Assembly: GCA_027452265.1 (NCBI GenBank)
Contig: DAIDGR010000058.1
Location: 2,501 to 44,753 of the forward strand
Direction of reading: 5' to 3'
DNA length: 42,253 bases
Source of the DNA: Caulobacteraceae bacterium
GTDB lineage: Bacteria > Pseudomonadota > Alphaproteobacteria > Caulobacterales > Caulobacteraceae
Shown here: positions 8,517 to 18,052 of the stretch, in pieces
Layout of the letters: each line of letters begins with the position of its first letter
How positions within the stretch are numbered: the stretch's first letter is position 1
Notes under the pieces: generated by a model
Told to the model about the DNA's origin: nothing
Database searches by the model: none
Seen by the model: the letters and a program-made list of their open reading frames with translations, nothing else
Program-made: the position numbers and the translations under genes

Positions 8517-9098
8517 ATGGGTCCTGTCAAGCTGATCGCGCCCCGGCGCTTTGCCGACGCTCGCGGCTGGTTCACCGAAACCTGGAGCGCGCGCCACTTC
8601 GAAAAGCTCGGCGTCACCACCGGCTTTGTTCAGGACAATCTCTCGCGCTCCATTCCGGCGGGGGTGCTGCGCGGCCTGCATTTTCAGGCCCCGCCCCATG
8701 CCCAGGCCAAGCTGGTTCGCTGCGCCCGGGGACGGGTGTTCGATGTCGCCGTGGACCTGCGCCGGGGTTCGCCGACCTTCGGTCGCTGGGTCGGCGCCGA
8801 GCTGACCGCCGAGAACGGCTGGATGCTGTTTATCCCGGTTGGCTTCGCGCACGGGTTTCTGACCCTCGAGCCGGAGAGCGAGCTCGCCTACAAGGCCAGC
8901 GATGTCTATGCGCCCGAGACGGAGGGCGGCCTGGCCTGGAACGATCCAGACCTGGCCATTCCCTGGCCGCTGGCGGGCGCGGCGCCCCTGGTCTCGGACA
9001 AGGACGCGCAACTCGGCGCCCTGGTGGGTTTCGAGAGTCCCTTTGCCTATGACTGCGACCCTCTGACGCCGCTGGGCGAGACGCCCCTGACCCCATAG
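8517..9098 (+). CDS. rfbC: dTDP-4-dehydrorhamnose 3,5-epimerase
   Basis: A 193-residue cupin-fold epimerase (RmlC) that converts dTDP-4-keto-6-deoxyglucose to dTDP-4-keto-rhamnose. Visible signatures are RGLHFQ with catalytic His55, the IPVGFAHGFLTL block, and the YKASDVYAPETEGGLAWNDP region carrying the catalytic Tyr (about 131), followed by a DKD motif. A GAGGGGG ribosome site lies 4 bases before the ATG at 8517. It is first in a tight operon: 11 bp to rfbB, which overlaps rfbA. No rmlD follows, so the final reduction to dTDP-rhamnose must come from elsewhere or the sugar is different. Confidence 0.95.
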   Translation: MGPVKLIAPRRFADARGWFTETWSARHFEKLGVTTGFVQDNLSRSIPAGVLRGLHFQAPPHAQAKLVRCARGRVFDVAVDLRRGSPTFGRWVGAELTAENGWMLFIPVGFAHGFLTLEPESELAYKASDVYAPETEGGLAWNDPDLAIPWPLAGAAPLVSDKDAQLGALVGFESPFAYDCDPLTPLGETPLTP

Positions 9099-9109
9099 AG
9101 TTCCTCGTC

Positions 9110-10189
9110 ATGACCTCGACCAAGCGCATTCTCGTCACCGGCGGCGCCGGATTCATCGGCTCGGCCCTGGTGCGTCGGCTGATCGCGGGCTCGCCCCACC
9201 AGGTGCTGAACCTCGACGCCCTCACCTATGCCGCCAGCCCGGCGGCCCTGGACGCCGTGCGGGGCCACGCCCGTTACGACTTCGTGCAGGCGGATATCCG
9301 CGATCGCGACGCCCTGCGCCGGGCCATCACCGCCTTCGCGCCGGACATCATCACCCACCTGGCCGCCGAGACCCATGTGGACCGCTCGATCGATGGCCCG
9401 GCCGCCTTCGTCGAGACCAATGTCGGCGGGACGCTCAACCTGCTCACCGAGGCCCTCGCCTATTGGCGCGGCCTGGATGGCGCCCGGCGCGAGAGCTTTC
9501 GCCTGCATCACATTTCCACCGACGAGGTGTTCGGGGCCCTGCCGGCGGTCGGCGTGTTCACCGAGACGAGCCCCTACGACCCACGCTCGCCCTACTCAGC
9601 CTCCAAGGCCGCCTCCGATCATTTGGTGCGCGCCTTCCACCACACCTACGGCCTGCCCGTCCTGATCACCAATTGCTCGAACAATTACGGCCCCTGGCAG
9701 TTCCCCGAAAAGCTGATCCCGCTGATGATCATCAAGGCGCTCGGCGGCGAGCCTCTGCCCATCTATGGCGCGGGGGATCAGGTGCGCGACTGGCTGCACG
9801 TGGACGACCATGTCGAGGCGCTCATCAGGGTGTTCGAGGCGGGACGTCCCGGCGAAACCTATCTGATCGGCGGTCGCGCCGAGCGCACCAATCTGCAGGT
9901 GGTGGAGGGCATTTGCGCCCACCTCGACGCGGTGCGGCCCCGCCCCGACGCCCAGCCCCATATCCGCGGCGTGAGCCATGTGGAGGACCGGCCCGGTCAT
10001 GACCGGCGCTATGCGGTCGACCCCTCCCGCATCGAGACGCAGCTCGGCTGGCGCGCGGCGCACAGCTTCGCCTCCGGCCTGAAGGAGACGGTCGACTGGT
10101 ATCTCGCCCAGGAGGCCTGGTGGCGTCCGATCCGGGAGCGCGCCTACGCCGGAGAGCGGCTCGGCGTCGCCAAGGCGGCCGCCCGATGA
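9110..10189 (+). CDS. rfbB: dTDP-glucose 4,6-dehydratase
   Basis: A 359-residue extended short-chain dehydrogenase (RmlB), the second step from glucose-1-phosphate to dTDP-deoxysugars; it forms dTDP-4-keto-6-deoxyglucose using tightly bound [11 protein letters not shown] (residues 11-18) binds NAD. The catalytic set is visible as Thr137-Asp138-Glu139 (STDEVFG) and Tyr162/Lys166 (YSASK). [18 protein letters not shown] and [10 protein letters not shown] are diagnostic of RmlB rather than other epimerase/dehydratases. Length is normal. Its stop codon overlaps the start of rfbA by four bases, so the two are translationally coupled. Confidence 0.97.
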   Translation: MTSTKRILVTGGAGFIGSALVRRLIAGSPHQVLNLDALTYAASPAALDAVRGHARYDFVQADIRDRDALRRAITAFAPDIITHLAAETHVDRSIDGPAAFVETNVGGTLNLLTEALAYWRGLDGARRESFRLHHISTDEVFGALPAVGVFTETSPYDPRSPYSASKAASDHLVRAFHHTYGLPVLITNCSNNYGPWQFPEKLIPLMIIKALGGEPLPIYGAGDQVRDWLHVDDHVEALIRVFEAGRPGETYLIGGRAERTNLQVVEGICAHLDAVRPRPDAQPHIRGVSHVEDRPGHDRRYAVDPSRIETQLGWRAAHSFASGLKETVDWYLAQEAWWRPIRERAYAGERLGVAKAAAR

Positions 10190-11061
10190 AAGGCATCATC
10201 CTCGCCGGAGGGGCTGGTACGCGCCTCTATCCCGCCACCCTGGCGGCGAACAAGCAGCTGCTGCCGGTCTATGACAAGCCGATGATCTACTACCCGCTCA
10301 GCGTGCTGATGCTGGCGGGGCTGCGCGACATCCTGATCATTTCCTCGCCCGACTTCCTGCCCGCCTATCGGCGCCTGTTCGGCGATGGCGAGGGGCTGGG
10401 TCTTCGCATCTCCTATGCCGAGCAGCCGCGTCCCGAGGGCCTGGCCCAGGCCTTCCTGATCGGCGAGACCTTTCTGGAGGGCGGCCCCGGCGCCCTGATC
10501 CTGGGCGACAACCTGTTCTTCGGCGCGGGACTGTCCGGCCTGCTCGCCCGGGCCCGGGCGCGGCAGGGCGGGGCCACGGTGTTCGCCTATGGCGTCGAGG
10601 ATCCGCGCGCCTATGGCGTGGTGGAGATGGGGCCGGACGGCCGCGCCCTCAGCATCGAGGAAAAGCCCGCGACGCCGCGCTCCAACCTCGCGGTCACCGG
10701 CCTCTATTTCTACGACGATCAGGTCTGCAACCTGGCGCGGGCGCTGAAGCCCTCGGCCCGGGGCGAGCTTGAGATCACCGACCTCAACCGGCTCTATCTT
10801 GAGGCCGGACGCCTGCATGTGGAGACGCTGGGCCGCGGCCATGCCTGGCTCGACACCGGATCGCACGACGGCCTCTTGGAGGCGTCTCAGTTCGTCCACG
10901 CCCTGCAGCGGCGTCAGGGCGTCTATATCGCCTGTCTGGAGGAGATCGCCTTCGAGCAGGGCTTCATCGACCGGGACCAGCTTCGCGCCCAGGGCCAGAG
11001 ACTGAAGGCGTCCGAATACGGCCGATACCTGCTGCGCCTCGCGGATTCGGCGCGGCCCTGA
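10186..11061 (+). CDS. rfbA: Glucose-1-phosphate thymidylyltransferase
   Basis: A 291-residue nucleotidyltransferase (RmlA) that makes dTDP-glucose from glucose-1-phosphate and dTTP. It has the signature [11 protein letters not shown] near the N-terminus, [18 protein letters not shown] with the substrate-binding Lys, the metal-binding [10 protein letters not shown], and [20 protein letters not shown]. Length and motifs match RmlA closely. The ATG at 10186 overlaps the rfbB stop (ATGA), so the longer frame from 10120 is not used. It is last in the operon and converges on the glutathione peroxidase gene with a 30-bp gap. Confidence 0.97.
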   Translation: MKGIILAGGAGTRLYPATLAANKQLLPVYDKPMIYYPLSVLMLAGLRDILIISSPDFLPAYRRLFGDGEGLGLRISYAEQPRPEGLAQAFLIGETFLEGGPGALILGDNLFFGAGLSGLLARARARQGGATVFAYGVEDPRAYGVVEMGPDGRALSIEEKPATPRSNLAVTGLYFYDDQVCNLARALKPSARGELEITDLNRLYLEAGRLHVETLGRGHAWLDTGSHDGLLEASQFVHALQRRQGVYIACLEEIAFEQGFIDRDQLRAQGQRLKASEYGRYLLRLADSARP

Positions 11062-11091
11062 CGCCAAGGCTCCGGCCCAGCCTGTCGCCCC

Positions 11092-11571
11092 TCAGGCCAG
11101 CGCGGCCTCGATCGCGCTGACCAGGCTCGCATCGAGCGGCTCGACGCGCGGGTTGAAGGCCGCCAGGGCCTCGCCGTCCCGGCCGATCAGGATCTTGTGG
11201 AAGTTCCACACCGGGATCGCGTCTTCGCCCAGGGCGCCTTCGGCCCAGGCATAGAACGGGTGGCGGCCCGCGTCCTTGACCTCGGTCTTGGCGGTCAGCG
11301 GAAAGTCGACGGCGAATCGGGTGGCGCAGAACTGGGCGATCTCCGCCTCGGAGCCCGGCTCCTGTCCGGCGAACTGGTTGCAGGGCACCCCCAGAACCAC
11401 CAGGCCCTGGTCGCGATAGCGGGCGTGAAGGGCCTCAAGCCCCTCATATTGCGGGGTCAGGCCGCAGCGCGAGGCCGTGTTCACCACCAGAACCGCCTTG
11501 CCCTTGAGGTCGGCCAGGGGCAGGGGCGCGCCATCGATGGCGGTGAAGGCGAAGTCGTGGGCGTTGGCCAT
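11092..11571 (-). CDS. Glutathione peroxidase family protein (Cys type)
   Basis: A 159-residue thioredoxin-fold peroxidase that reduces H2O2 or lipid hydroperoxides. The peroxidatic residue is Cys36 (NTASRCGLTPQY), not selenocysteine. The rest of the catalytic tetrad is visible as Gln70 (CNQFAGQEP), Trp122 and Asn123 (VWNFHKIL). Cys82 (AQFC) is at the position of the resolving Cys in thioredoxin-dependent members, so thioredoxin may be the reductant instead of glutathione. A GGAG ribosome site precedes the ATG at 11571. The oxidoreductase gene ends 21 bp upstream on the same strand, suggesting co-transcription. Confidence 0.93.
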   Translation of the reverse strand: MANAHDFAFTAIDGAPLPLADLKGKAVLVVNTASRCGLTPQYEGLEALHARYRDQGLVVLGVPCNQFAGQEPGSEAEIAQFCATRFAVDFPLTAKTEVKDAGRHPFYAWAEGALGEDAIPVWNFHKILIGRDGEALAAFNPRVEPLDASLVSAIEAALA

Positions 11572-11592
11572 GGGGGCTCCGTCGCGTGGGGA

Positions 11593-12549
11593 TCAGCAGC
11601 CCAGAGCGTGCTCCACCGCCAGGGCCAGGTCCAGAGCCCTCGCCCCATCGGCGGCGTCGGCCAGGGGCGCGCCCTCGCCACGGACCGCGCCGGTGAAGGC
11701 CGCGAGACTGGCGGCCAGACGGTCCTTGCCCATGGGCGTCTCGCCAAAGCGGGGATCGAGGTTGAGCTGCCGCGGCCCGCGCGCCACGCCCGCCAGAAGA
11801 TCGATCTCCACCACGCCCGAAGCGAAGGTCAGGCGCAGGGTCCGCTCCGGCGCGTCCGCGGCGCGCGAGGCGGAAAAGCGCGCCACCAGGCCATCGTCGA
11901 AGGTCACCTCGGCGGTCATCTCGTCCGGCTGGTCGCTGAAGATGCAGCGTCCTTCGGCCTCCACGGCGAACGGGGCGCCGCCGCCAAGCCACAGGGCGAG
12001 ATCCAGATCGTGGATCATCAGATCGAGCGCCACCGAGACATCGAGATTGCGCGGCGAGGCCTTGGCCCGGCGCACGGCCTCGAAGGCCAGCAGCCGATCC
12101 TGAGGCCGGCCAAGGCCACAGGCGATCAGGGCGGCGCGCTCGAGAAAGCCGCAGGCGACCACCAAGGACTGGCGCGCGGCGGCCGCGAGGATCGCATCGG
12201 CCTCCCTGGGCGTCGCGGCCAGGGGCTTTTCCACGTAGAGCGGCTTGCCGGCCTTGAGCGCGGTCAGGGCCCAGGGGCCATGCGCGGCGGCCGGGGCGGT
12301 GATCGAGACCACGTCCACCGTTTCAAGAAAGGCCTCGATTTCGGGGGTGGGGCGGCCCAAGGATCGCTCCGGCGGCGTCTGCGCGACAAAGGCCGTGATC
12401 CCGTGCTTGTCGGCGAGCGCGGCGGCGCGATCGGCGTCCACGTCCAGCACGGCCGCGAGCTGCGCGCCCGGCAACCGCGACCACTGGGCGGCGTGATAGC
12501 CGCCAAAGACGCCCGCCCCGATCACCCCCGCGCGCAATGTCTGGCTCAT
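11593..12549 (-). CDS. Gfo/Idh/MocA family NAD(P)-dependent oxidoreductase
   Basis: A 318-residue two-domain dehydrogenase. The N-terminal Rossmann fold is shown by VIGAGVFGGYHA, and the family's cofactor/catalytic motif appears as YVEKPLAATPREAD. The C-terminal part contains LMIHDLDLALWLGGG, as in sugar and inositol dehydrogenases of this group. Substrates of such enzymes are usually sugars, sugar nucleotides or cyclitols; the specific substrate cannot be read here. It is immediately upstream of the peroxidase gene (21 bp) and diverges from the DUF429-like gene. A link to the nearby dTDP-sugar operon is possible but unproven. Confidence 0.88.
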   Translation of the reverse strand: MSQTLRAGVIGAGVFGGYHAAQWSRLPGAQLAAVLDVDADRAAALADKHGITAFVAQTPPERSLGRPTPEIEAFLETVDVVSITAPAAAHGPWALTALKAGKPLYVEKPLAATPREADAILAAAARQSLVVACGFLERAALIACGLGRPQDRLLAFEAVRRAKASPRNLDVSVALDLMIHDLDLALWLGGGAPFAVEAEGRCIFSDQPDEMTAEVTFDDGLVARFSASRAADAPERTLRLTFASGVVEIDLLAGVARGPRQLNLDPRFGETPMGKDRLAASLAAFTGAVRGEGAPLADAADGARALDLALAVEHALGC

Positions 12550-12669
12550 GGTCGGCCGCTAGCACGGCCAGATCGCCACGCGAAGGCCGCCCGGGCCTAT
12601 GGCGGCGGCGGCGGCGGGGCTCTAAAGAGAGCGGCCCTGAACCTTGGTCCTTATCTTTGGGAGCCTGAG

Positions 12670-13569
12670 TTGGCCCGCCTGTTCAACGCCTATGTCGTGG
12701 TCGACTGGAGCGCCGCCGCCAAGCCGACCACCGGCGCCGATTCGGTGTGGATCGGCGTGCTGAAGCGGGACGTGCGCTTCCGCTTCGCTTTCGAAGCCCA
12801 CAATCCGGCGACCCGGGCTGAAGCCGAGGCCCTGATCGGCGCGATTCTCGACGACCGCGCCAAGCGCCGGGAACGGACCCTGCTGGGTTTTGATTTCGCG
12901 CTCGGCCTGCCCCGGGGCCTGGCGAGCCGCCTCGCCCTGACCGAGACTCCGCCCTGGCGCGCGGTCTGGACGCAGATCGACAAGATGGTGAAGGACCGCA
13001 AGGACAACGCCAACAACCGCTTCGGCGCCGCCTCGGAGATCAATCGCCGCCTGACCGGCGGACCGTTCCCGTTCTGGGGCTGCCCCCCCAAGGACGCGCT
13101 CACCACCCTGCAACCCAAGCGTCAGCGGGACCACGGGCCGGACGACCTGCCGGAATATCGCTATGCGGAGGAGGCGGCCAAGGGCGCGGCCTCGGTCTGG
13201 AAGCTCTATTACAACGGGTCCGTGGGCGGCCAGACCCTGCTGGGAATCCCCGTGGCCCGGCGACTGGCCGAGGCGCGCGGCGATGGCCTCAAGGTCTGGC
13301 CGTTCGAGACCGGCTGGAAGACGCTCGGCGAGGCGGACCTCGAGGGTGTGGACGCGGTGATGGCCGAAGTCTGGCCGTCTCTGATCAAGCCCACGGTCCA
13401 ACCGGGCGACGTCAAGGACCTGGCCCAGGTCCGCAGCCTCGCCGAGCACTTCGCCCGTCTCGATGAGCAGGGCAAGCTGGGCGCCCTGTTTGGCCCCCAG
13501 GCCCCGGTCACCGACGCCGTCCGGGCGACGGTGGAGAGCGAGGAAGGCTGGATCCTCGGCGCGGGTTAG
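12670..13569 (+). CDS. Conserved hypothetical protein, DUF429-like (RNase H fold?), TTG start
   Basis: A 299-residue protein of unknown function. It begins LARLFNAYVVVDWSAAAKPT and has short acidic motifs in the order seen in DUF429 (RNase H-like) proteins: VVDWSA with an Asp at the end of strand 1, LLGFDFALGLPRG, then AEVWPSL with a Glu, and VKDLAQVRSLAEH. I infer an RNase H-like fold from this; no activity is established. Related alphaproteobacterial proteins are sometimes labelled as cobalamin or molybdopterin biosynthesis proteins, without motif support that I can see here. The TTG at 12670 is preferred because GGGAG lies 6 bases upstream and no ATG is suitably placed. It converges on the DAHP synthase with a 12-bp gap. 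Confidence 0.75.
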   Translation: MARLFNAYVVVDWSAAAKPTTGADSVWIGVLKRDVRFRFAFEAHNPATRAEAEALIGAILDDRAKRRERTLLGFDFALGLPRGLASRLALTETPPWRAVWTQIDKMVKDRKDNANNRFGAASEINRRLTGGPFPFWGCPPKDALTTLQPKRQRDHGPDDLPEYRYAEEAAKGAASVWKLYYNGSVGGQTLLGIPVARRLAEARGDGLKVWPFETGWKTLGEADLEGVDAVMAEVWPSLIKPTVQPGDVKDLAQVRSLAEHFARLDEQGKLGALFGPQAPVTDAVRATVESEEGWILGAG

Positions 13570-13581
13570 AGCGGCGCGAGC

Positions 13582-14961
13582 CTACTCCGCCGCGCGCAGC
13601 GGGGTGGCGTGGCGCTCGGCCTTGAGCTTTTCCGCTACGAGGAAGGCCAGCTCCAGGGCCTGCTCGCCATTGAGACGCGGGTCGCAGTGGGTGTCGTAGC
13701 GCTCGGCCAGTTCGCCCTCCATCAGGGCCCGGGCGCCGCCCAGACATTCGGTGACGTTCTGGCCGGTCATCTCCAGATGCACCCCGCCCGGATGCACGCC
13801 CTCGGCCTGGGCGATCTCGATGAAGCTCTTGACCTCGGCCAGGATCCTGTCGAACGGCCGGGTCTTGTAGCCGTTGGCGGCGACAAGGGTGTTGCCGTGC
13901 ATCGGGTCGATGGCCCAGACGACCCGACGTCCCGCGTCGCGGGTGGCGCGCATCAGCCGCGGCAGGCGCTGGCCGATCTTGTCTGAGCCAAAACGGCCAT
14001 ACAGCGTCAGGCGGCCGGGTTCGTCCTCGGGATTGAGCGCGTCGATCAGGGCGATCAGCTCGTCCGGCTCCAGGGTTGGGCCGACCTTCAGGCCGATGGG
14101 ATTCTTCACCCCGCGACAGAACTCCACGTGGGCGCCGTCAAGCTGACGGGTCCGCTCGCCGATCCAGATCAGGTGGGCCGAGACGTCGTACCAATCGCCG
14201 GAGGTGGAATCGACGCGGGTCAGCGCCTCCTCATAGCCGAGCAGCAGGGCCTCGTGGCCGGTGAAGAACTCCACGCGCGAGAGGTCCGGATGGCTCTGCG
14301 GCGTGACGCCGATGGCCTGCATGAAGGTCAGGGCCTCGGAGATCTTGTCCGACAGCTCCCGATAGCGCGCGCCTTGCGGGCTGCCGTCGACGAACCCAAG
14401 GGTCCAGCGATGGATGTTGTGCAGGTCGGCATAGCCCCCGCCGGCGAAGGCGCGCAGCAGGTTCAGGGTCGCCGAGGACTGGGTGTAGGCCTTGATCAGT
14501 CGCTCCGGATCGGGCGTCCGGGCCTCGGGGCTGAAATCCATGCCGTTGATGTTGTCGCCGCGATAGGACGGAAGGGTCACGCCATCCACCGTCTCCACCG
14601 CCGCGGAGCGCGGCTTGGCGAACTGGCCGGCCATGCGGCCCACCTTCACCACCGGCTTTCCGCCGGCGAAGGTCAGCACCACCGCCATCTGCAGAATCAG
14701 GCGGAAGGTGTCGCGGATATTGTCGGCGGAAAACTCCTTGAAGCTCTCGGCGCAGTCGCCGCCCTGCAGCAGGAAGGCGCGCCCGGCGGACACCTCGCCC
14801 AGCAGGCTCTTCAGTCGCCTGGCCTCGCCGGCGAAGACCAGCGGCGGCATGCGGCGCAGTTCGGTCTCGACGCGGGCCAGATCGGCGGGGTCCGGGTAGT
14901 CGGTGGGAATATGTTTGGCCGGTCGCTCCCTCCAGGAGCCCGGCGTCCAACGGCGCGTCAT
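13582..14961 (-). CDS. Class II 3-deoxy-7-phosphoheptulonate (DAHP) synthase
   Basis: A 459-residue enzyme of the plant/actinobacterial-type class II DAHP synthases, which condense phosphoenolpyruvate and erythrose-4-phosphate in the first step of aromatic amino acid synthesis. Characteristic blocks are [68 protein letters not shown], and the C-terminal [18 protein letters not shown]. Metal ligands expected in these blocks (Cys, His, Glu, Asp) are present. Length matches the family (about 450-470). It follows gor on the same strand with a 90-bp gap that contains a small hairpin. Confidence 0.96.
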   Translation of the reverse strand: MTRRWTPGSWRERPAKHIPTDYPDPADLARVETELRRMPPLVFAGEARRLKSLLGEVSAGRAFLLQGGDCAESFKEFSADNIRDTFRLILQMAVVLTFAGGKPVVKVGRMAGQFAKPRSAAVETVDGVTLPSYRGDNINGMDFSPEARTPDPERLIKAYTQSSATLNLLRAFAGGGYADLHNIHRWTLGFVDGSPQGARYRELSDKISEALTFMQAIGVTPQSHPDLSRVEFFTGHEALLLGYEEALTRVDSTSGDWYDVSAHLIWIGERTRQLDGAHVEFCRGVKNPIGLKVGPTLEPDELIALIDALNPEDEPGRLTLYGRFGSDKIGQRLPRLMRATRDAGRRVVWAIDPMHGNTLVAANGYKTRPFDRILAEVKSFIEIAQAEGVHPGGVHLEMTGQNVTECLGGARALMEGELAERYDTHCDPRLNGEQALELAFLVAEKLKAERHATPLRAAE

Positions 14962-15038
14962 GGCGGCGGATGCATCTAAGGTTGACGAAAAGCCCTCGCC
15001 CCTTAGCCCAGGGCGGGCCGCATGGCAAAGCCGCGACG

Positions 15039-15056
15039 CCTGACCAAGAGGTCAGG
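15039..15056 (-). terminator. Small hairpin at the gor stop codon
   Basis: A perfect 7-bp inverted repeat, CCTGACC and GGTCAGG with a 4-base loop, spans the gor stop codon (15052-15054) and the bases after it. No run of T follows on the gor strand, so it is at best a weak terminator or an mRNA 3'-end stabiliser. Confidence 0.3.
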
Positions 15057-16437
15057 ACAGGGCGTCGGCCGCCGGGTCGGGCGCGGGCGTGCGCAGGGTG
15101 ACGAACTCCTCGGCGGTGGTGGGATGCACCGCGCAGGCCTCGTCCCACTGGGCCTTGGTGGCGCCCATCTTCACGGCGATGGCGGCCATCTGAATGATCT
15201 CGGGCGCGTCGGGCCCGACCATGTGGGCGCCCAGAACCTTCTGGCTTTCGCGATCCACCACCAGCTTGAGAAGCGCGCGCTCGGCGCCGCCATAGAGCGT
15301 GCCCTTCATCGGGCGGAAGGCCGAACGATAGATGTCCACGGCCCCGCCACGATGGCGGGCCTCGGCCTCGGTGAGCCCCACCGTCCCCACCGGCGGCTGA
15401 GAGAAGACGGCGCAGGGAACATTGGCGTGGTCGAAGGCGGTCGGCTTGCCGTGATAGGCCGTATCCACAAAGGCATGCGCCTCGCGGATGGCCACGGGCG
15501 TGAGGTTCAGGCGATCGGTGACATCGCCAATCGCGAAGATCGAGTCCACCGTCGTGCGCGAGGCGGCGTCCACCTCCACCGCGCCGGAAGGCGCCAGACG
15601 CACGCCCGCCCGCTCCAGGCCCAGATTCGCCGTGGCCGGCCGTCGGCCTGTGGCGAACAGCACCACCTCGGCCTCCTCCACGCGTCCGCCGGAGAGCCGG
15701 GTCCGGATCGTCTCGCCTTGCTTCTCCAGCGAGACCGGCTCCTGGCCGAGCACGATCTTGACCCCGCGCCGCTCCATCTCTTCGGCGAGATGGGCGCGCA
15801 GATCCTCATCGAACCCCCGCAGGATATTGGCGCCGCGATGGACCAGGGTGGTCTCGACCCCCAGGCCGTTGAACACGCCGGCGAATTCGACGGCAATATA
15901 GCCCCCGCCGACCACGGTGAGACGCCGTGGCAGGCGCGGCAGATCGAAGATCTCGTCCGAAACCAGCGCGTGCTCGATCCCGGGCAGGTCCGGGCGCCAG
16001 GGCGCGCCGCCCGTGGCGATCAGGATCTTGTCGGCCGTGAGGGTCAGGCCCTTGGACGGCAAGGCCACCTCGTGCGGACCCAGAAGCTCGGCCCGCGCCT
16101 GCAGGATATCGACCCCCGCATTGTTGAGATTGGCGACATAGAGGCCCGACAGCCGCGCCACTTCGCGGTCGCGCGCCTCACGAAAGGCGTCCCAGTCGAA
16201 GCGGGTCTCGCCCAGGGTCCAGCCGTAGCCGCGCGCACTGGCGAATTCGGCGGCGAAGGCGCTGGCATAGACCATGAACTTCTTGGGGATGCAGCCCCGG
16301 ATGACGCAGGTCCCGCCGACCCGGTCCGCCTCGGCGATCGCCACGCGCGCCCCGGACTGGGCCGCCAGCCGCGCCGCGCGCACGCCGCCCGATCCCGCGC
16401 CCAGGACAAAAAGATCGTAATCGTAAGCGGCGGCCAC
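15052..16437 (-). CDS. gor: Glutathione-disulfide reductase
   Basis: A 461-residue FAD-dependent pyridine nucleotide-disulfide reductase that regenerates glutathione with NADPH. FAD motif LGAGSGGVRAA lies at the N-terminus, followed by the redox-active disulfide in GGTCVIRGCIPKK (C-x4-C). GGGYIAVEFAG binds the pyridine nucleotide, and the C-terminal HPTTAEEFVTL supplies the catalytic His-Glu pair. The start is best placed at GTG 16437, which follows AAGGAG by 5 bases; an upstream TTG at 16452 would put that site inside the gene. It is 65 bp downstream of glmU and in the same direction. The trypanothione/mycothione alternatives are less likely for this clade. Confidence 0.95.
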   Translation of the reverse strand: MAAAYDYDLFVLGAGSGGVRAARLAAQSGARVAIAEADRVGGTCVIRGCIPKKFMVYASAFAAEFASARGYGWTLGETRFDWDAFREARDREVARLSGLYVANLNNAGVDILQARAELLGPHEVALPSKGLTLTADKILIATGGAPWRPDLPGIEHALVSDEIFDLPRLPRRLTVVGGGYIAVEFAGVFNGLGVETTLVHRGANILRGFDEDLRAHLAEEMERRGVKIVLGQEPVSLEKQGETIRTRLSGGRVEEAEVVLFATGRRPATANLGLERAGVRLAPSGAVEVDAASRTTVDSIFAIGDVTDRLNLTPVAIREAHAFVDTAYHGKPTAFDHANVPCAVFSQPPVGTVGLTEAEARHRGGAVDIYRSAFRPMKGTLYGGAERALLKLVVDRESQKVLGAHMVGPDAPEIIQMAAIAVKMGATKAQWDEACAVHPTTAEEFVTLRTPAPDPAADALS

Positions 16438-16502
16438 GGCGGCTCCTTGCAAGACGGACTGTTAGATAGGCGACCGGCCGCAGCTTCGCAGCCCGGACTC
16501 GC

Positions 16503-17933
16503 TCACGCGTCCTTCGACCGCTTGGCGTTCTGCGCCGCCAGGGCCGCTTCGGCCTCCCGCGCACGCTCCGCCCGGTTCGCCTTCTCCCGCGCCTTGCGCG
16601 CCCGAAAGGCCGCGGCCCAGCCGACCTTCACCGCCTGCGCCCCGCGCTCGAGCGCCAGGCTGTCCGGCGGCACATCCTGGGTGATCACCGAACCCGAGCC
16701 GGTATAGGCGCCCTTGCCCACCCTGACCGGCGCCACCAGGGCGGTGTTGGAGCCGATGAAGGCCCCCTCGCCCACCTCGGTGCGGTGTTTGTCGAAGCCG
16801 TCGTAATTGCAGAAGATCGTCCCGGCGCCGATGTTCGCCCCCGCGCCCACCGCGCCATCGCCCAGATAGGCGAGGTGATTGGCCTTGGCCCCGTCGCCCA
16901 CCGCGACGTTCTTGACCTCGACGAAGTTGCCGATGTGGGCCTGCGCCCCGATCACCGCGCCGGGCCGCAGCCGCGCAAACGGCCCGACGATCGCCCCGGC
17001 GCCCACCCGCGCGCCCTCGATATGCGAGAAGGCGCGAATGACCGCGCCGCCCGCGACCTCCACGCCCGGCCCGAAGACCACGTTCGGCTCGATCCGCGCG
17101 CCCGGCCCGATCTTCGTGTCCCAGGCCAGGAACACCGTCTCCGGGGCGGTGAGGGTCACGCCAAAGGCCATCAGGGCCGCGCGCCGCCGCGCCTGGAAGG
17201 CGCTCTCGGCCGCCGCCAGCTCCGCCTGGGAGTTGACGCCCGCCACCTCGTCTTCGTCGGCGAAGGCGCAGGCGACCCGTCCGCCCGCGGCCACGGCCAG
17301 GCTGACGATGTCGGTGAGATAATATTCACCCTTGGCGTTGGCGTTGGTCACCTGGCGCAGAAGGGCAAAGAGACGGCCAGCCTCCGCCGCCAGGATGCCG
17401 GAATTGCACAGGTCCACGGCCAGCTCCTCGGGGCTGGCGTCCTTGGCCTCGACGATTCGCAAAAGCTCCGCGCCGTCCTTGAGGATCAGACGGCCATAGG
17501 CTCCGGGAACGGCCGGGCGGAAGCCCAGCACGGCGATATCCGCCCCCGCCTCGCGCACGGCCAGGAGCCGCCGCGCCGTCTCCGCCGTCACCAGGGGCGC
17601 ATCGGCATAGGAGATGATGACCTCCCCTTCGAACCCCTCAAGCGCCGCCTCCGCGGCGAGCACGGCGTGGCCGGTGCCGAGCGGCGGGTCCTGCACGGCC
17701 ACGGCCGCCTCGCCCAAACGGGCGATTACATGGGCCCGCACGGCCGGCGCATGGGCGCCAGTGACCACCACCACCCGCGCGCAGCCCAGCTCCAGGGCCG
17801 TATCGATGGCATGGTCGAGCATGGCGCGGCCTCCCACCGGATGCAGGACCTTGGGCAGGGGCGATTTCATGCGCTCGCCCTTGCCGGCGGCGAGGATCAC
17901 GGCGGCGCGCGCCGGGGACTTGGAGGGGTTCAT
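16503..17933 (-). CDS. glmU: Bifunctional GlmU: GlcN-1-P acetyltransferase / GlcNAc-1-P uridyltransferase
   Basis: A 476-residue bifunctional enzyme making UDP-GlcNAc for peptidoglycan and lipopolysaccharide. The N-terminal uridyltransferase shows [20 protein letters not shown] and later DIAVLGFRP and [10 protein letters not shown]. The C-terminal half is a hexapeptide left-handed beta-helix with the acetyltransferase motif [16 protein letters not shown] charged Lys/Arg/Ala-rich tail ([20 protein letters not shown]) ends the protein. The reading frame is open to 18065, but the GlmU N-terminus begins at the ATG at 17933. It is divergent from gph with a 119-bp gap containing a perfect palindrome. 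Confidence 0.96.
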   Translation of the reverse strand: MNPSKSPARAAVILAAGKGERMKSPLPKVLHPVGGRAMLDHAIDTALELGCARVVVVTGAHAPAVRAHVIARLGEAAVAVQDPPLGTGHAVLAAEAALEGFEGEVIISYADAPLVTAETARRLLAVREAGADIAVLGFRPAVPGAYGRLILKDGAELLRIVEAKDASPEELAVDLCNSGILAAEAGRLFALLRQVTNANAKGEYYLTDIVSLAVAAGGRVACAFADEDEVAGVNSQAELAAAESAFQARRRAALMAFGVTLTAPETVFLAWDTKIGPGARIEPNVVFGPGVEVAGGAVIRAFSHIEGARVGAGAIVGPFARLRPGAVIGAQAHIGNFVEVKNVAVGDGAKANHLAYLGDGAVGAGANIGAGTIFCNYDGFDKHRTEVGEGAFIGSNTALVAPVRVGKGAYTGSGSVITQDVPPDSLALERGAQAVKVGWAAAFRARKAREKANRAERAREAEAALAAQNAKRSKDA

Positions 17934-17979
17934 GGTCTGGGCCGGGCTCAAGAGACAGGACGGGTCGGTCTGACGACGC

Positions 17980-17991
17980 GGCAAGCTTGCC
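17980..17991. promoter_or_regulatory. 12-bp perfect palindrome between glmU and gph
   Basis: GGCAAGCTTGCC is a perfect 12-bp dyad 46 bp upstream of the glmU start and 61 bp before the proposed gph start. Its position in a divergent promoter region allows a role as an operator. It could also be chance in GC-rich DNA. No regulator is encoded next to it. Confidence 0.25.
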
Positions 17992-18052
17992 ATGGCCGCG
18001 CACGGCGGAGCAAATGCCTTGACCCTCCCCACACCCTTTAAGGAGCCTCCCG

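Noticed and set aside
12601-12617. Short GGC trinucleotide run
   Set aside because: About five units in a GC-rich leader; too short to treat as a meaningful repeat.
11197-12669. Upstream part of the plus-strand frame that contains the DUF429-like gene
   Set aside because: It is antisense to gpx and the Gfo/Idh/MocA gene; homology-like features begin only after 12670.
15022-18041. Long plus-strand frames opposite gor and glmU
   Set aside because: Shadows of the real minus-strand enzymes; no ribosome sites or domains.
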